Assembly (NCBI GenBank): GCA_033819885.1 | Contig: JAQYUZ010000069.1 | Span: forward strand, 1 to 49,533 | Direction: 5' to 3' | Length of the DNA stretch: 49,533 nt | Source: Microbotryomycetes sp. JL201 | Lineage: Eukaryota > Basidiomycota > Microbotryomycetes | Shown here: piece after piece, positions 34,773-45,530 of the stretch | Layout of the letters: every line of letters starts with the position of its first letter | How positions within the stretch are numbered: the first letter of the stretch is position 1 | Notes under the pieces: generated by a model | The model's database searches: none | Seen by the model: only the letters and a program-made list of their open reading frames with translations | What the model was told of the DNA's origin: nothing | Position numbers and translations under genes: made by a program

Positions 34773-37019
34773 TCACGTAAACAGACCTCGGACGTGCTCA
34801 TTGATGGCCAATTCATTTTCGGAGTGTTCGCCATGGTGGCGAGGCATTGGCGGGCGAAGAACTTGCGTCAGATGTTGGATTGCACCGTTGCGAGCTGGCA
34901 CATCTGTGTACGCGACTCGAACCGGTCTCGGTCCGCCACACCTGCCACGACGAGGTCCTCCTTCGTACGACCTGAAGTGCGGATGCTCGTGCTCATCGCG
35001 CGGTGGAAACACCATGATTGAACGTTTGATGTGACCCTTGCCCCAAGGCCGATACGCGATGACAGCGACGTGAAGGGTAGCGTTCGGGTTCTTGCCAGAT
35101 TCGGACAAGATCGTCGGCAGATTGTAGTGGGTGACGTTTGCGCGGTGGTGGTCATGATGAGGCGGCCTCTCGCGGTCACGTCTGGGAGCTCCGTGCTCGC
35201 CCCGAGGTGGTGGCGGGGGCGATCCTTTAGGGAACCCTGGCATTGGGCGCGGGAATCTCGGACGCGGCATGGCAGTTGGGGGCGCCCATTCCGCGGCCTC
35301 CATCTCATCTCCAAAGTATTGGTCCTCTGGCAAGAGCCAGTCTCGGGGAACAGGAACGTCAGTCTCGACAAACTCGACGCTCGACGCCAGTTTGGTGTTA
35401 TTTTGGACGTGGTCGGAAAAGAAGGCAATGTCGGGAACGATATGATAGCTCAACACGTATTTGAGCACCGCTTTCGAGATCGGGAACGGCAAGTGCAAAA
35501 ATGCGAGAAGTTTTGGGCTGAAAGCCGATCGCCCGGTCGTCAGCCTTCGTCAACAGCAGCTTTGTCGAGCGAGACTCACCCGAGTCGGTCAAACGCAAAG
35601 TTTCCAGGAGCAAACACGGTGAATGTTGGCGCATCCTTGCCGCTGTGCTCCTTGACCACCTCAAGCGCCAGGTCGTCGGAATCAAAAGAGTTGTCACCAC
35701 CGTCGTGATGGTGCATGTGAGGCGTCAATGCATCCGAGAGGCCGACCTTTTGCAAGTCTGACGTTAAGGCCGAGTAAAAGTAAGGCAACAGGAAAGCCTG
35801 ATTGACGGGCGACAACGGCGGGAATAAAGGTGCGCCAATGAGATGAATCAAGCCATTCTTGGCTTTGATCGTTGGTCCTTTTTTGTGCGCATAGCCATTG
35901 AATTTGACAGTGGTGTACGGGTGCGGCCAAAGCTCGATCGCGCCCTCAACTTTGAGACGAGAGGACTCGATAGTGGTGGCAACAGTGGAGCGGTCGACCA
36001 GATCGGCGGCGTCGTGAACGGACGGAAGAGTGTGATCTGTCGGAGTCTTGTGTCAGCAGCTCGTGTCTCCATCCGTTGCGTCAAAGCCGTCAAGAGCTCA
36101 CATTTCAGGAAGTATGTGACAATCCTGGCGAACATCTCTCGGCGTCGCTTGCGCTCGTTGCTATCATCGTCACCATCGCTATCGTCGTCGCCATCGCTAT
36201 CGTCGTCGCCATCGCTATCGTCACCCTCTCCCTCTCCTGCATCGTCGTCTTCGTCTTGGTCCTCAAACTCGGCAGGATCTCTTAAGAGTGGATGTTGCGT
36301 CGGCATATACTCAGGATGCAGCAAAGGTCCGAACGGGTCATTTGCGACGGCATCGACCTCAATCATGTGGTAGCCTTTGTGGCCTCGTCGTCGAGGTGGC
36401 GAGAGGGCGCGATCCTCGGGCGCCAACAGCGTGATGTCATCTGTATAAAGGCAAATGTTGGTGAGTCTTTGTCTTTGCGTCTCATTTGGAGATGGGAGAA
36501 TGACCGACCCCTGGCAAGTGCCTTTTGCGCTTCCGAGCTGAAGTTGACAGCCCATGCGAGCTTGTGCAGTGGCAAATGTTTTGCGTCCGGTGCTCGGGCG
36601 AGCGCGTGCCAGTCAGTCTCGTCCGCGTCCTCGTCGTGATGGCGATGATCGTGTCGAATGAGCGCCTCTTTGAGGATCTCTGCAATCGTCAGCGACGACA
36701 GGTCGATCACCAGTGGCGGGTGGTGGGGCGGCAGCGGCAAGTGGGGCCGAACGCTGCCAGACATGGCCGCCTTGTCCTCTTCGTCATCATCGCGGGAAAG
36801 CACATGGTCGAGCAGCGCTTCAAGTTTGTCTTCGATCGATTCGGCGGCTTGCTTCAGCCGTTCGATTGCCTGGAAGCCTTGCGGGTCGAGCTGACGCGCA
36901 GGCTCGGCTTCCGTCGCTCGAGTAATGGCGTCATGCTGCACAACAAAACCCGACGGCGCTGCAGAAACACATGCAGCACCTGTAAAGATCGCACCAATGA
37001 TCGCGTGCTGCAATCTCAT
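34773..37019 (-). CDS. Secreted protein with two fasciclin (FAS1) domains
   Basis: Extracellular or cell-wall adhesion-type protein. The start MRLQHAIIGAIFTGAACVSA is a clear signal peptide, followed by a helical region (IERLKQAAESIEDKLEALLD). FAS1 domain 1: DLSSLTIAEILKEAL, ITLLAPEDRAL, a long acidic insert encoded by an 18-bp tandem repeat, then RIVTYFLKYHILPSVHDAAD and KGPTIKAKNGLIHLIGAPLF. FAS1 domain 2: FTVFAPGNFAFDRLG, then KAVLKYVLSYHIVPDIAFFS, a Pro/His-rich insert (GSPPPPPRGEHGAPRRD) and VRVAYTDVPARNGAIQHLTQ ending in VLRPPMP. Both domains keep the H1 (LLAP/VFAP) and H2 (YHI) marks. Introns are at about 36513-36439, 36103-36032 and 35579-35519. An in-frame ATG at 37043 lies 8 codons upstream. 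No GPI-like tail is seen. Confidence 0.88.
36163..36216 (-). repeat. 18-bp coding minisatellite (three units)
   Basis: Three tandem 18-bp units (consensus ATCGTCGTCGCCATCGCT on the plus strand; units 2 and 3 are identical, unit 1 differs at two bases), with a partial unit after. On the coding strand each encodes SDGDDD, forming an acidic insert inside the first fasciclin domain. Array length is likely polymorphic. Confidence 0.9.
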
Positions 37020-37586
37020 GGGGCACGAGGGGCGTGGCCGCACGGAGAGTAGCGAATCGCCGAGGTTGCAGGAATTTCTTGTGGTGCTGCGCGCAGCACA
37101 ACGATCGCAGCCACGACATTCGGCCGGTCACGACACCGCACGCCGGAAATGTTTACACGGGCTCATGAGAGTGGCTCGATCGCACTATCATCATCTGATA
37201 AAAGTACGAAATGACACGATAGAATTTTCCCCTCCCTGGACGCGAGCTGCTCGTATTTATGTATGCATCGCAATCAGGTCAGACCAAGTGAAAACTGTTC
37301 ACCAGCGCCTGTAGAATGGGTTTTGCGGCCTGCCCATTTGTGGCATTCCGAATGGTAGCGTCTCAGCGTCATGACCCCTGCGGGACGGAGCTGACGGCGC
37401 TGCTGCTGCTGCTGCTACATCGCATGCAACGAATCAGCAAGTGTCAGCGCGAGTGTGCTTACTGCGAGCTGCGCATAACTCACGATGACCTTCTGGCGGT
37501 GCACTCCGCTTACTCGGAAGGTCTCGCCTCGGGGGCTGCGCTGTCGGACGGTCAGAGAAGTCAGAATGGCGAATGATGCATTGTGA
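37020..37586. other. Intergenic region between fasciclin and BAG genes
   Basis: About 570 bp holding the fasciclin gene promoter and the 3' side of the BAG gene. It has a (CTG)6 run at about 37399-37417. The BAG gene may extend into 37400-37560 through a spliced 3' exon, since GTGAGT follows its last codons and GTCCGACAG lies at about 37550, but the downstream frame gives no recognisable ending. Confidence 0.4.
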
Positions 37587-38198
37587 CTATGACTCACGCT
37601 GGAAGTTCTGTGGCTGCGTCGACGAGTGTGTCACAAAATCCCGGGGAGGTTGCCGAACTTGATGAAGCCGGGGGCCCTCCTGCGGTACATGTTCCGGTGG
37701 CAGCTGACTGTCTCTTCGTCCTCCATTAATGAAAGCCTCGCGTTTCATGCCTTCGAGACGCTCGAGTTCAGTCTCGACTCTGTGGACTAAATTCTTGCGC
37801 GTCTCTCGCACAGCCGAGTCACCTTCACTCTGTACGCCGTCGAGCTCCAACAGCAGTTTCGTCAGAGCTTCCTCGTAAGCGTGCACCGGAGCGTTCATAG
37901 CTGTAAAGTCGAGCTTCGGAGCTTTGTCGGTTGCCGAACTTCTAAACGTGACCTCGTGCGGAAAATGAAAGTGAGAGACGAGCTGGTTCAGCCGCCGGGC
38001 TATGTCGTCGAGTGCTTTGAGTTTAAATGCGCGGGGTGAGGTGGGGTCTGTTGCAGGCAGGTCGTCATGCGAGAGTGACGGCTGGCGCCGGGGTACTGGC
38101 GGAGTGTCTCGTGCATGCGAATCAATGTGGCTGCTGTGGAACGTCCTCGGCTTTGGTGGATGAGAGCGAGACCTCTTGTAGCTCTTGAACGGGTCCAT
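37587..38198 (-). CDS. BAG-domain protein, Hsp70 co-chaperone
   Basis: BAG-family nucleotide exchange factor for Hsp70, by domain likeness. The frame gives 203 aa. After a basic, Ser/Pro-rich start (MDPFKSYKRSRSHPPKPRTF) comes a helical domain: LDDIARRLNQLVSHFHFP, then VHAYEEALTKLLLELDGVQS and ETRKNLVHRVETELERLEGM. The last two stretches have the BAG three-helix pattern, including the NLVHRVETELERLE face that contacts Hsp70. The tail is Pro/Gln-rich (STQPQNFQ) and ends at a stop just after a GTGAGT that could be a splice donor, so the true C-terminus may be longer. The start codon faces that of the next gene with only 41 bp between. Confidence 0.75.
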   Translation of the reverse strand: MDPFKSYKRSRSHPPKPRTFHSSHIDSHARDTPPVPRRQPSLSHDDLPATDPTSPRAFKLKALDDIARRLNQLVSHFHFPHEVTFRSSATDKAPKLDFTAMNAPVHAYEEALTKLLLELDGVQSEGDSAVRETRKNLVHRVETELERLEGMKREAFINGGRRDSQLPPEHVPQEGPRLHQVRQPPRDFVTHSSTQPQNFQRES

Positions 38199-38239
38199 GG
38201 GAAACTGTGACGGGCGCGCATGATGTACCTTTGACTTTC

Positions 38240-38962
38240 ATGGCCGCGCCTAATGATGACGTACCACCACCACTGGAGCGCGTCAGCAGTCGACAGCAAC
38301 ACCTGTCTGCTTCAAAACAAGGCGCAGACAGCTTGATTGGCCTGCGAGCGGACGACAGCAAGCTACACAAGCTCATCGCCGAGCTCCAGTCTCGAGTTGC
38401 ACCGCAACAGGCACAGTCGACATTGGCACCGCAGATCAAATCATACAGCGATATCGTGTACCTCAATTACCATGCAATTGGTGCATCGTGTCAATTGCAG
38501 CCAGAGCAAGGCTATCGTCCTCCGAGCACTGCTGTCAGTCTCGCAGACCTCGACCTCGAAAGGTTGAGCGTGTGCGCAGTCGACATCTATAACCACGAAG
38601 CGAAGCACAATCAGCTTGATGCGAAAAAGAAACGACCGGCCGCGCACGCCGAATACGCAGCTTGGCCTGCCTATCCTGTGTCCATCACATGTCCTGCTCG
38701 CGAGGGCGACCAGCAACCAACGACGCTCGACGTCCTTCCTCAGACAGTTGGACGAGATTTTGTCGAGACACTCGGCGAGCCAGATCGCAAAGGCGGTGGC
38801 GAAGGCTCGATCGGCATCTGGGCAGAATGGACAAACCTCGGCGTGCTCGCCGAGTTTGCAAGCAGCGGACTGAAAGCTTGGGACCACGGCGCTCAAGCTC
38901 AGTGGACAGTATTGACGCTCTTCAGGAAAGGAGAGGCCCGGGGGCAAGACACGGACGAGTGA
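38240..38962 (+). CDS. Unrecognised 240-residue protein
   Basis: Single exon, 240 aa, starting with MAAPNDDVPPPLERVSSRQQ. I do not recognise a family. The middle is well ordered in appearance: KLHKLIAELQSRV is a helix, followed by IKSYSDIVYLNYHAIGASCQ, SLADLDLERLSVCAVDIYNH, AYPVSITCPAREGD, IGIWAEWTNLGVLAEFASSG and WTVLTLFRKGE. There is no signal peptide or membrane segment. Codon use and the uninterrupted frame support a real gene. The start is the only in-frame ATG near the 5' end. It is divergent from the BAG gene and the two may share a very small promoter. Confidence 0.65.
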   Translation: MAAPNDDVPPPLERVSSRQQHLSASKQGADSLIGLRADDSKLHKLIAELQSRVAPQQAQSTLAPQIKSYSDIVYLNYHAIGASCQLQPEQGYRPPSTAVSLADLDLERLSVCAVDIYNHEAKHNQLDAKKKRPAAHAEYAAWPAYPVSITCPAREGDQQPTTLDVLPQTVGRDFVETLGEPDRKGGGEGSIGIWAEWTNLGVLAEFASSGLKAWDHGAQAQWTVLTLFRKGEARGQDTDE

Positions 38963-39085
38963 TTAAACGCCATCGGAATGTTGTAATACTAGGGCGTTCA
39001 GTCGAGCTTGCATGTGTCGGAATTTTTACAACAGTCTCTTTGCATCTTCCTGTAGTTTGATCTGTCGTGCGCGCAGACATTGTCT

Positions 39086-41512
39086 CACAGCTTGGCAGCA
39101 ATGCCAGGCGCACCATCCTTGGCTGCTAGCACGCGCAACTCGCGCCGCAATAGCTTCCCACTTGGTCTAGAGTGAGAGTTCGCCAGGTGAGAGTTCGTGT
39201 GGTCAGCTCTGGTTGAAGGATCGTGCTAGACGAGGCGGGAATACTGACGATTTCGGGATCGCATCCAAGAACCGTACTCCACCTCGCAAACGTTTATGCG
39301 CTGCGACCTTGCCCGAGACCCAATCAATGATCTTACGATCGAGATCTTTCTCCGACTTGTGTTGGGCACTCGCGACGACTGGAGGAGCCAAAAAAAAAGA
39401 AATCCGATCAGCGACAATCGTGCCTTTGAGTCCCCATCAACTTTTCTGACGAACCGTATGCTCGAGGAAACTCTGTCGCCTGGTCTTCATGGTAGATGCC
39501 GATGACAGCACAGTCGCTGACATAAGGGCATTCCAGTAACACGGCCTCCAGCCTACACCGTGTCGCCTCAGTCAGCATGCGAGACGAAACCACCCGCAAG
39601 ATCGATACGTACTCCGCCGGCGGCACTTGAAAACCTTTCACTTTGATCAATTCTTTCAGTCGGTCAGTGATGTAAAAGAATCCTTCGTCGTCGACGACGG
39701 CAATATCTCCCGTCTTGAGCCATCTGCCGTGCTCGTCATCAAATAGCGTCTCTGCGTTAGCCTCGGGTCGATTGAGGTATCCTAACATGACGTTTGGACC
39801 TTGTAGCCACAGCTCGCCAGGTTTGTTTCGCCCCTCTTGGTCTTTGCCACTTTCAGGATCGACGATGCGAGCTCGCATCATGGGCAACAAAGGTCCGATC
39901 GAGCCAGACTTATTGAGGCGAATTGGGCAGTAGTGCGTCGTCGGACTTGTCTCTGTCAAGCCATACGCCTGCACGACATTTGATCCCCATCGTTTCTCGA
40001 GCTCCTGCGACAACTCCTTGCCCATTGGAGCAGCACCGGAGATGATCAACCTCAGGGACTTCATGTCATACTTGTTGACGATAGAATCTCGAGCCAACAG
40101 TAATGCGATCGGAGGCACGAGCATGCAGCAGGAAATCTTGTACCGCTCAACAAGCGCGCAGAACTGGCTCAGTTCAAACTTTGGCTGGATGACGACGGTG
40201 GCGCCCATCAAGACGGGCCAGTGTAGAAGTTTAGTAAGGCCATAGATATGGTTGAGCGGCAGGACAGCCATGTGCACGTCGTCTGGCGTGATGTCGATCG
40301 GCCCGAGGATACTCAGAACCGACTGGTGCGGAGCGGACTCAGCCAAGACCGTCGGGCAGCTTGAAAAGTCACTAGCTCACGGTCATATTGTACACAGATG
40401 TGCGCACGCCCTTTGCTTTTCCGGAAGTTCCGCTCGAATAGCCCAAGTACGCCACTGTTGATTTCGGCGAGCTGATTTTATGGGGAGCCAGAGATTTGCC
40501 CGTTACGACAAGATCAGAGATTGACTTGTGCACTGTCAATGGACCTGAGTCAGGCAAGGACGGCTTGTGTGCTTGCGGTAGTGGCCTCACAATCGCCAGC
40601 AGGACCCGTCTCGTCCTTCTGTACAGCTAGAACTATTTGCTGCCTCTGCCGCTGCTTCGTCCACCCCATGGCGGTGGTGGCAGCTAGTGCCGTCTCGAGT
40701 ACCTGTGGGTGACACAAGACGACAGCCGCAGCCGAGTCCGACAATTGGTGTTGCAGCTCGCTGGGAGTATAGGCGGCATTTGCACCTGACAAGACGCAGC
40801 CGGCGCATTGTGAGGCCAACACGAGGAGATCTAAGGAATTTGAAGGCGAAACGTAGTCAGGCTTTAGTCTTGGAAATGCGTATATCCGCGCGCACGGTAA
40901 TAAAATCTAAGGTGGCGTGTGGCGGTCAGCGACGTCTTGAAAACATGCGCAATCGAGGAACTGACGAATTTGGTGAAAATATGCAGATGACTGCTCCAGG
41001 CTCGAGCTTGAGTACGTTGCGATAACCCCATGCGACCTGAGAACGTCCCGACGATTCAGCGAGCGTTTCAAATCAAACGATGTGGCAGAGGTCAAGCACA
41101 CCTGCTGGCCAGCCTCGCGCAGCTGCTTGCGCCTGTTGACACCAAAATTGCTGGAAGTGAGTAGCTGCGCAGAAGACAAAGTGCCACTGAAGCTGTGCTC
41201 ACGTCCAAACTCGGCCCGAGTTGCCGTCGATGACTTGCGGCTTGTCATCGCTGATCTTGTTGGGATTGCTCCAGACTGGCCATTGCAGGTGCACCAACAA
41301 TTCAGTATCTTTCGCTGATCCAAGCCATCACCAGAGTAGTCGATTGCAATTCTCCGCAACTTGGAAATACCCGGCCACCGTGCGAGTGGGGCCGCAGCAA
41401 CGGCCAGGTACACGCGAGCATCTCATGTACGAATTAAAGACTTACCCAGGTCCCACACACTTGACTCTGGCAGGTTCACTTGCGGCCACGGGCTGTCGAT
41501 GATGTAGCTCAT
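39086..41512 (-). CDS. 4-coumarate:CoA-ligase-like peroxisomal acyl-CoA ligase
   Basis: AMP-forming acyl/aryl-CoA ligase. It activates a carboxylic acid with ATP and joins it to CoA. The start is MSYIIDSPWPQVNLPESSVW. Visible blocks: NPNKISDDKPQVIDGNSGRV, GAVICIFSPNS, GANAAYTPSELQHQL, the P-loop YLGYSSGTSGKAKGV, PLNHIYGLTKLLHWP, YGLTETSPTTHY, GELWLQGPNVMLGY, WLKTGDIAVVDDEGFFYITD, RLKELIKVKGFQVPPAE and VAAHKRLRGGVRFLDAIPKS with the catalytic-lysine region SPSGKLLRREL. The protein ends in AKL, a type 1 peroxisomal targeting signal. At least seven short introns, all joins tested in frame, so it looks intact. The substrate is unknown; medium-chain or phenylpropanoid-like acids are possible. Confidence 0.9.
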
Positions 41513-41851
41513 GACGGAATGCAGAGAGGCAAGGAAGCGACTGAGTGTAAGCGCGGCACGCTCAGTCGCCGGCGGAGGGGCCCGAGCTCGCGTGTCTTGG
41601 GTGGGGCCCTACTGCGACACCCGCGGAAAGAAGATTCAGGGTCAAGTGTACCTACCCAGAACTTGTCTCGTTCTCTTTTCTCTTTCGTTCGTAAGCAGGC
41701 AGCTGTGGTTCGCACACACAAGGGTACAATACCGGAAAGAGGACAACAATCATCGCTTTCTTGCAGGTGGATCATAGCAGAAGGGCGGTGAGGGATACAG
41801 CAGCCAATGAGATTATGATGCAAAATCACGAGTGCAGAAATAAGCGACACC
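41513..41851. promoter_or_regulatory. Intergenic region between acyl-CoA ligase start and Sds3-like stop
   Basis: About 340 bp. It should carry the acyl-CoA ligase promoter and the 3' UTR of the upstream gene. Overlapping long frames on both strands here are shadows: none shows conserved content. Confidence 0.35.
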
Positions 41852-44800
41852 TCAAGTGGCGCGCATCGGCTCGTGCGTGGCCGCGGATGCAGGGCTGTGG
41901 CCATAGTGCGTAGGCGGATCTTTGTGATCAAACCTCGGATAGCCGTCCGACTGCCCGGCACGACTGCCGTGCGGTGCAGGCGCGCCGGTGGCCGCCTGCA
42001 AGTCGCGGAACGACGGAATATGCATGAAGGGCGGTGCAGGTGGAGCTGACGAGCCGGCACCGCTCGCATGACCCGACCTGTGATGCTTTGGAGATCGCGC
42101 TTGCGCCATATGATCATCAAGCGAGGGTCGATTTCCAAGCTGCTGGCCCCCGTCGTGCGAGCGCTCTCTGTGCCGGGCCACATGGTCGAGCGAATCAGCA
42201 AACAGGTTGTGGTTTCCGCTTGGTGTTCTTGTCCGTCTTCTTGCGTCGTCGGTCGCAGACTGCCATGGCGCGCCGCTGGCCTTGTCCGAAGGCACGAAAG
42301 GACTGCTGCCAAAGGCGTTGGGTGGTGGGTACATGGAGGCTGCGTAGTCCAGAACAGTAGACGGCCGTTGAGACGGAGGCGCGGGCGCGGGCGGCGGCGG
42401 TCCGCCATAGCCAGCCAGGTAGGATGGCGGTGGCAACGGCTGCTGCAGAGACGATGGCGGGGGAGGCGGAGGTAAGTGGCTGTACTGCATTGCCGGCAGA
42501 GAATATGGGTAGCCATTGACGGGCGGAGCCGCTGATGCCATGGCGGGGGCTTTCGAGGTTGTTGGTGCCGAAAATGGCGCGGCTGGCGCGAGCACCGGCA
42601 CCGGCTTGCGCAACTGCGTGGCGTTCCGACGTAAAGATCATAGCCATTGTGCATTATTCACGATCAAACTCACGCCCATGTGCTCCAAGTCTGACCGTGC
42701 GGTGTTCTCGTCCAAGCCGCTGACTGCCGAGTCGCTTCTGGCGTCTCCATTCCTGACGGACCAAAGAATCTCGTTGACCGTAAGAGGCTCGGCATCGAAA
42801 CCTAATCTGCGATGCAGATGGAGCGGAATAGCTGGAAGGGGTCGCGGCGCCAACAGCGTCGTCAAAGTATTCTCCTTCGGCCTGTCCAGCTGTCGTTTTT
42901 CTCTCTCAAGCTTTCGCCGTTTGCCCATCGCCTCGACAAACATGCTTGATCTCAAGTCGTTACGGCCGTTCTACAACGTCATCGTTGTCAGTCGCCCCTT
43001 TTAAAAGCCGACCGTTCACCACTCACCGCCCAAGCTTGCCACACTGTGTGCTCAGCTTCAATTAACCGTTTCTCGTAGCCGACACACAAGCCGTCCAGAA
43101 GTTTTTTGGCCATGTCAAGCTTGGTCTTGCGTCGCAGCTCAATTAATCGATTGAGATGAATAAGCTCTGGATGCGTGCCTGTTGCAAATCGAGATCAGAC
43201 ATGCATGCGGCGGCGAAAAAGCGGATCGACAAACCGGTCTCGACGCCTATCCGCTCCTTTTCGACCTCGCTCATGCGTTCGGTGTACAATCTGTTCCTCA
43301 GGGTTGCAAAGGCAACCTCGATCTTGGTCAGTTCCTCCATAGCTTCGAGTCGCTTTCGGCTTTGCATCTCGTCTTGGTCTAAGCCCGGGTGCAAAAGGAT
43401 GCAAAGGTTAGAGTCAAAGCATTCGGTGACGCCGCTGCATGACTCGCCAGCTTCCTGGTCGCTCGCTGCTGGTGTCCCAGCTTCTTCGTCCTCGCCGTCC
43501 GCCGCCACAGCAGCCTTGTCCTTGCCCTTCGCACCTTTCTTGCCTTTCTTGCCTCCACGTTTCTTAGGCTGCACCTTTTCTTCTTCGACAGCGGCTTCGA
43601 GTTCGCCATCTACGTCCATGGCGCTGTTTTCAACATGCTCAGCCTCCATGTCCTCTGCGGCAGTAACTGCGTTTTCTTCGCCAACGGTGCCTTCGCCTTC
43701 TTCGATTGCTTTGGGCGTGGTCGCGTCTGCATCCTCGTCGGGCGCGTTTCCATCAGGATGAACGTCTATTATTTGCCTGTCATGACCTTCGTGTTGCACC
43801 GCCTCGTCGACTTCGGGGTCCAATTCCCGGGCTGGCTGATCTTCACGCTCGCTCTTGATCTTGGGAAGATTAGAGGTTCAGTATGCTGTGCTGCGTCGCA
43901 CCATGGATGAGGACTGACTGAAGGTGACCTTTGCCGGTCGACAGTGCCCATAGAGGCAGCGCTGCGGCCTCCCCGCTTGCCCCTCGTACCTCGTCCGCGC
44001 GTCGCCTTGCCTCTTTTAGAGGTCGAAAGCGGAGGGCCGTTCGCCGCGTCTGGGACAACTTCAGCATCTGACAGATCATCCGCATCTCCGACGTCTGCTT
44101 CTGATCGAGCTGAGCCCGCTTTTTTGCTACCGCGACCGCGTCCTCTCCCGCCTCTGCCACGACCTCCTCGACCACGCGTCGAGCCACGTTTGGCAGCAGC
44201 TATAGCTCGCCTGCGCTCCTCCGCAGCTTCCTCGTGGTCGTCACTTGGCGGTGAGAGCGCTTCGTTCTCAACGTCGTCCTCGAGTGGATGAACCTTGTTG
44301 CGTGGCGTCGCAGGGGTGGGTTCTGCAGACGATGGTCTTCCACTATCGTCCTTGTGAATGTCTTCTTCGATCGGTTTTGGCGACGACGCTTTTAATGATG
44401 GACTCTTTGCGCGCACCGACACCTCATCTTCGTTCTTTTCGCTCGGCGCTGGCGAAGACAGTTCGCTCAGGTCGTCTGGCAATGAACTGAGCTTTGTCAT
44501 TGACGTCGGAGGTTCGTCTTCTTCGTCGTCCGGGATGACAGCCGTGCGGACCGAGCTCTTGGCACGTGGTGTTGGCTGACCTGGATCGTCGTCTTCGTCG
44601 TCGTCATCGTCTGCCTCGTCGCCATTGCCTTCGCTCGAGCTCTGCTCAGTCAAGGTCGAGTCGCTCTCGTGACCAGACTGTCGCGACGTCTTTTTGAACG
44701 TTGTGCCATGCCGCGCTTTTGGCCGGGTCGACGACGTCGTCGGCAGCACAGGCGGAGGCGAGCGGCTGTCGTCTATGTGATCGGGCGCAGGACCCTCCGA

Positions 44801-44869
44801 GGTCGGTAAAGGTTCTGTTGAAGCTCCGATTGATGACAGCGAGTCGTCAGACAGGGGCGAGTCTGCCAT
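41852..44869 (-). CDS. SDS3: Sds3-family subunit of an Rpd3L-type histone deacetylase complex
   Basis: Nuclear scaffold protein of the Sds3/Dep1/BRMS1 family, joining the Rpd3L/Sin3 deacetylase. The N-terminal 300 residues are acidic and Ser-rich (GNGDEADDDDDEDDD), then strongly basic Arg/Gly (RGRGGRGRGGRGRGRGSKK), possibly nucleic-acid binding. The Sds3 domain follows: RLEAMEELTKIEVAFATLRN, RLYTERMSEVEKERIGVETG, then after a 56-nt intron (43234-43179) THPELIHLNRLIELRRKTKL, KKLLDGLCVGYEKRLIEAEH. After two more introns the C-terminal third is Pro-rich (SHLPPPPPPSSLQQPLPPP). A 69-nt in-frame GC-AG intron at 43447-43379 is likely. The junction near 43870-43930 is real but its exact edges are uncertain. 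It is much longer than yeast Sds3. I start at MADSPLSDDSLSSIG; an upstream ATG at 44953 is in frame. Confidence 0.78.
43379..43447 (-). other. Candidate in-frame GC-AG intron in the Sds3-like gene
   Basis: 69 nt, GCGAGT donor, TTGACTCTAAC branch-like site and GGGCTTAG acceptor. It has no stop, so the frame runs through. Retained, it would insert a Cys-rich hydrophobic stretch into an otherwise charged region; removed, it joins SDQEA to DQDEMQSRKRLE. Confidence 0.55.
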
Positions 44870-45530
44870 GGCGCTGCGCGTCGATCGATAGTCTCGGCGG
44901 AGTGTGAAATCCGCTTGCAGCAGTCGAGCAGAGACTGCGAGGGACGGTCGCACTACGTCAGCTGACGATGAGGCGTGCTCGTGTGTGCCACATACCGTGT
45001 CTGACGACTGCGATGACCAGCTCTCCGGTCTCGCTTTCGGCGGCGGGCTAGAGTAGATTCAGTCGCAAGCGGACAGCGCAAACACCAGCGAGGGACTTGC
45101 TGTCCAATGCGCTTAGTGCCCGGCTTGCTGCTTGAGAACGAGGCCGTTGGTCAGCTCACAAATCGCCAACCCTGTCAGCGTGAGCGAGCCTGCCCCGTGC
45201 AATGACACGGCCCAGATGTCGAGAGAGCAACTGTGCAGTTGTCGTTGCTCTGTTTCTCTTTCGGGCCGGCACGCGTCGTCGACAACGCGATCGGGCGCGA
45301 AACAGTTGGCCGGTCCACCTTGGCTTGCACTCACGTCTACAGCTGCGACCGTAACGCACGGGACAGCAGAAACACACTGTCGGCCGAGCTGGAGTCGCCG
45401 TGTGCCGGCAGGCGGCGTTGATTCGGTGGGCAAGGAAACCTGACTGGCAGGCGCCTGCTCACAGCGGTCCTGTTAGAGGCCTGAGCGCAACATGCGCGCC
45501 ACTGTTTCATCTTCACAGAAGCAAACGAGC
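44870..45530. other. Intergenic region, possible small spliced gene not resolved
   Basis: About 660 bp between two minus-strand genes. Frames of about 100 codons overlap on both strands at 45113-45443. The minus strand has a GTGAGT..TGCACAG pair (about 45306-45229) typical of local introns, but I could not build a convincing protein around it. It must hold the Sds3-like promoter and the VPS9 3' UTR. Confidence 0.35.

Noticed and set aside
37399-37417. (CTG)6 run as a functional repeat
   Set aside because: Short and probably non-coding; lengths like this are common by chance in such sequence.
41509-42654. 381-codon minus-strand frame rich in Arg, Pro and Cys
   Set aside because: Shadow of the Pro-rich C-terminal exon of the Sds3-like gene in another frame; no conserved content.
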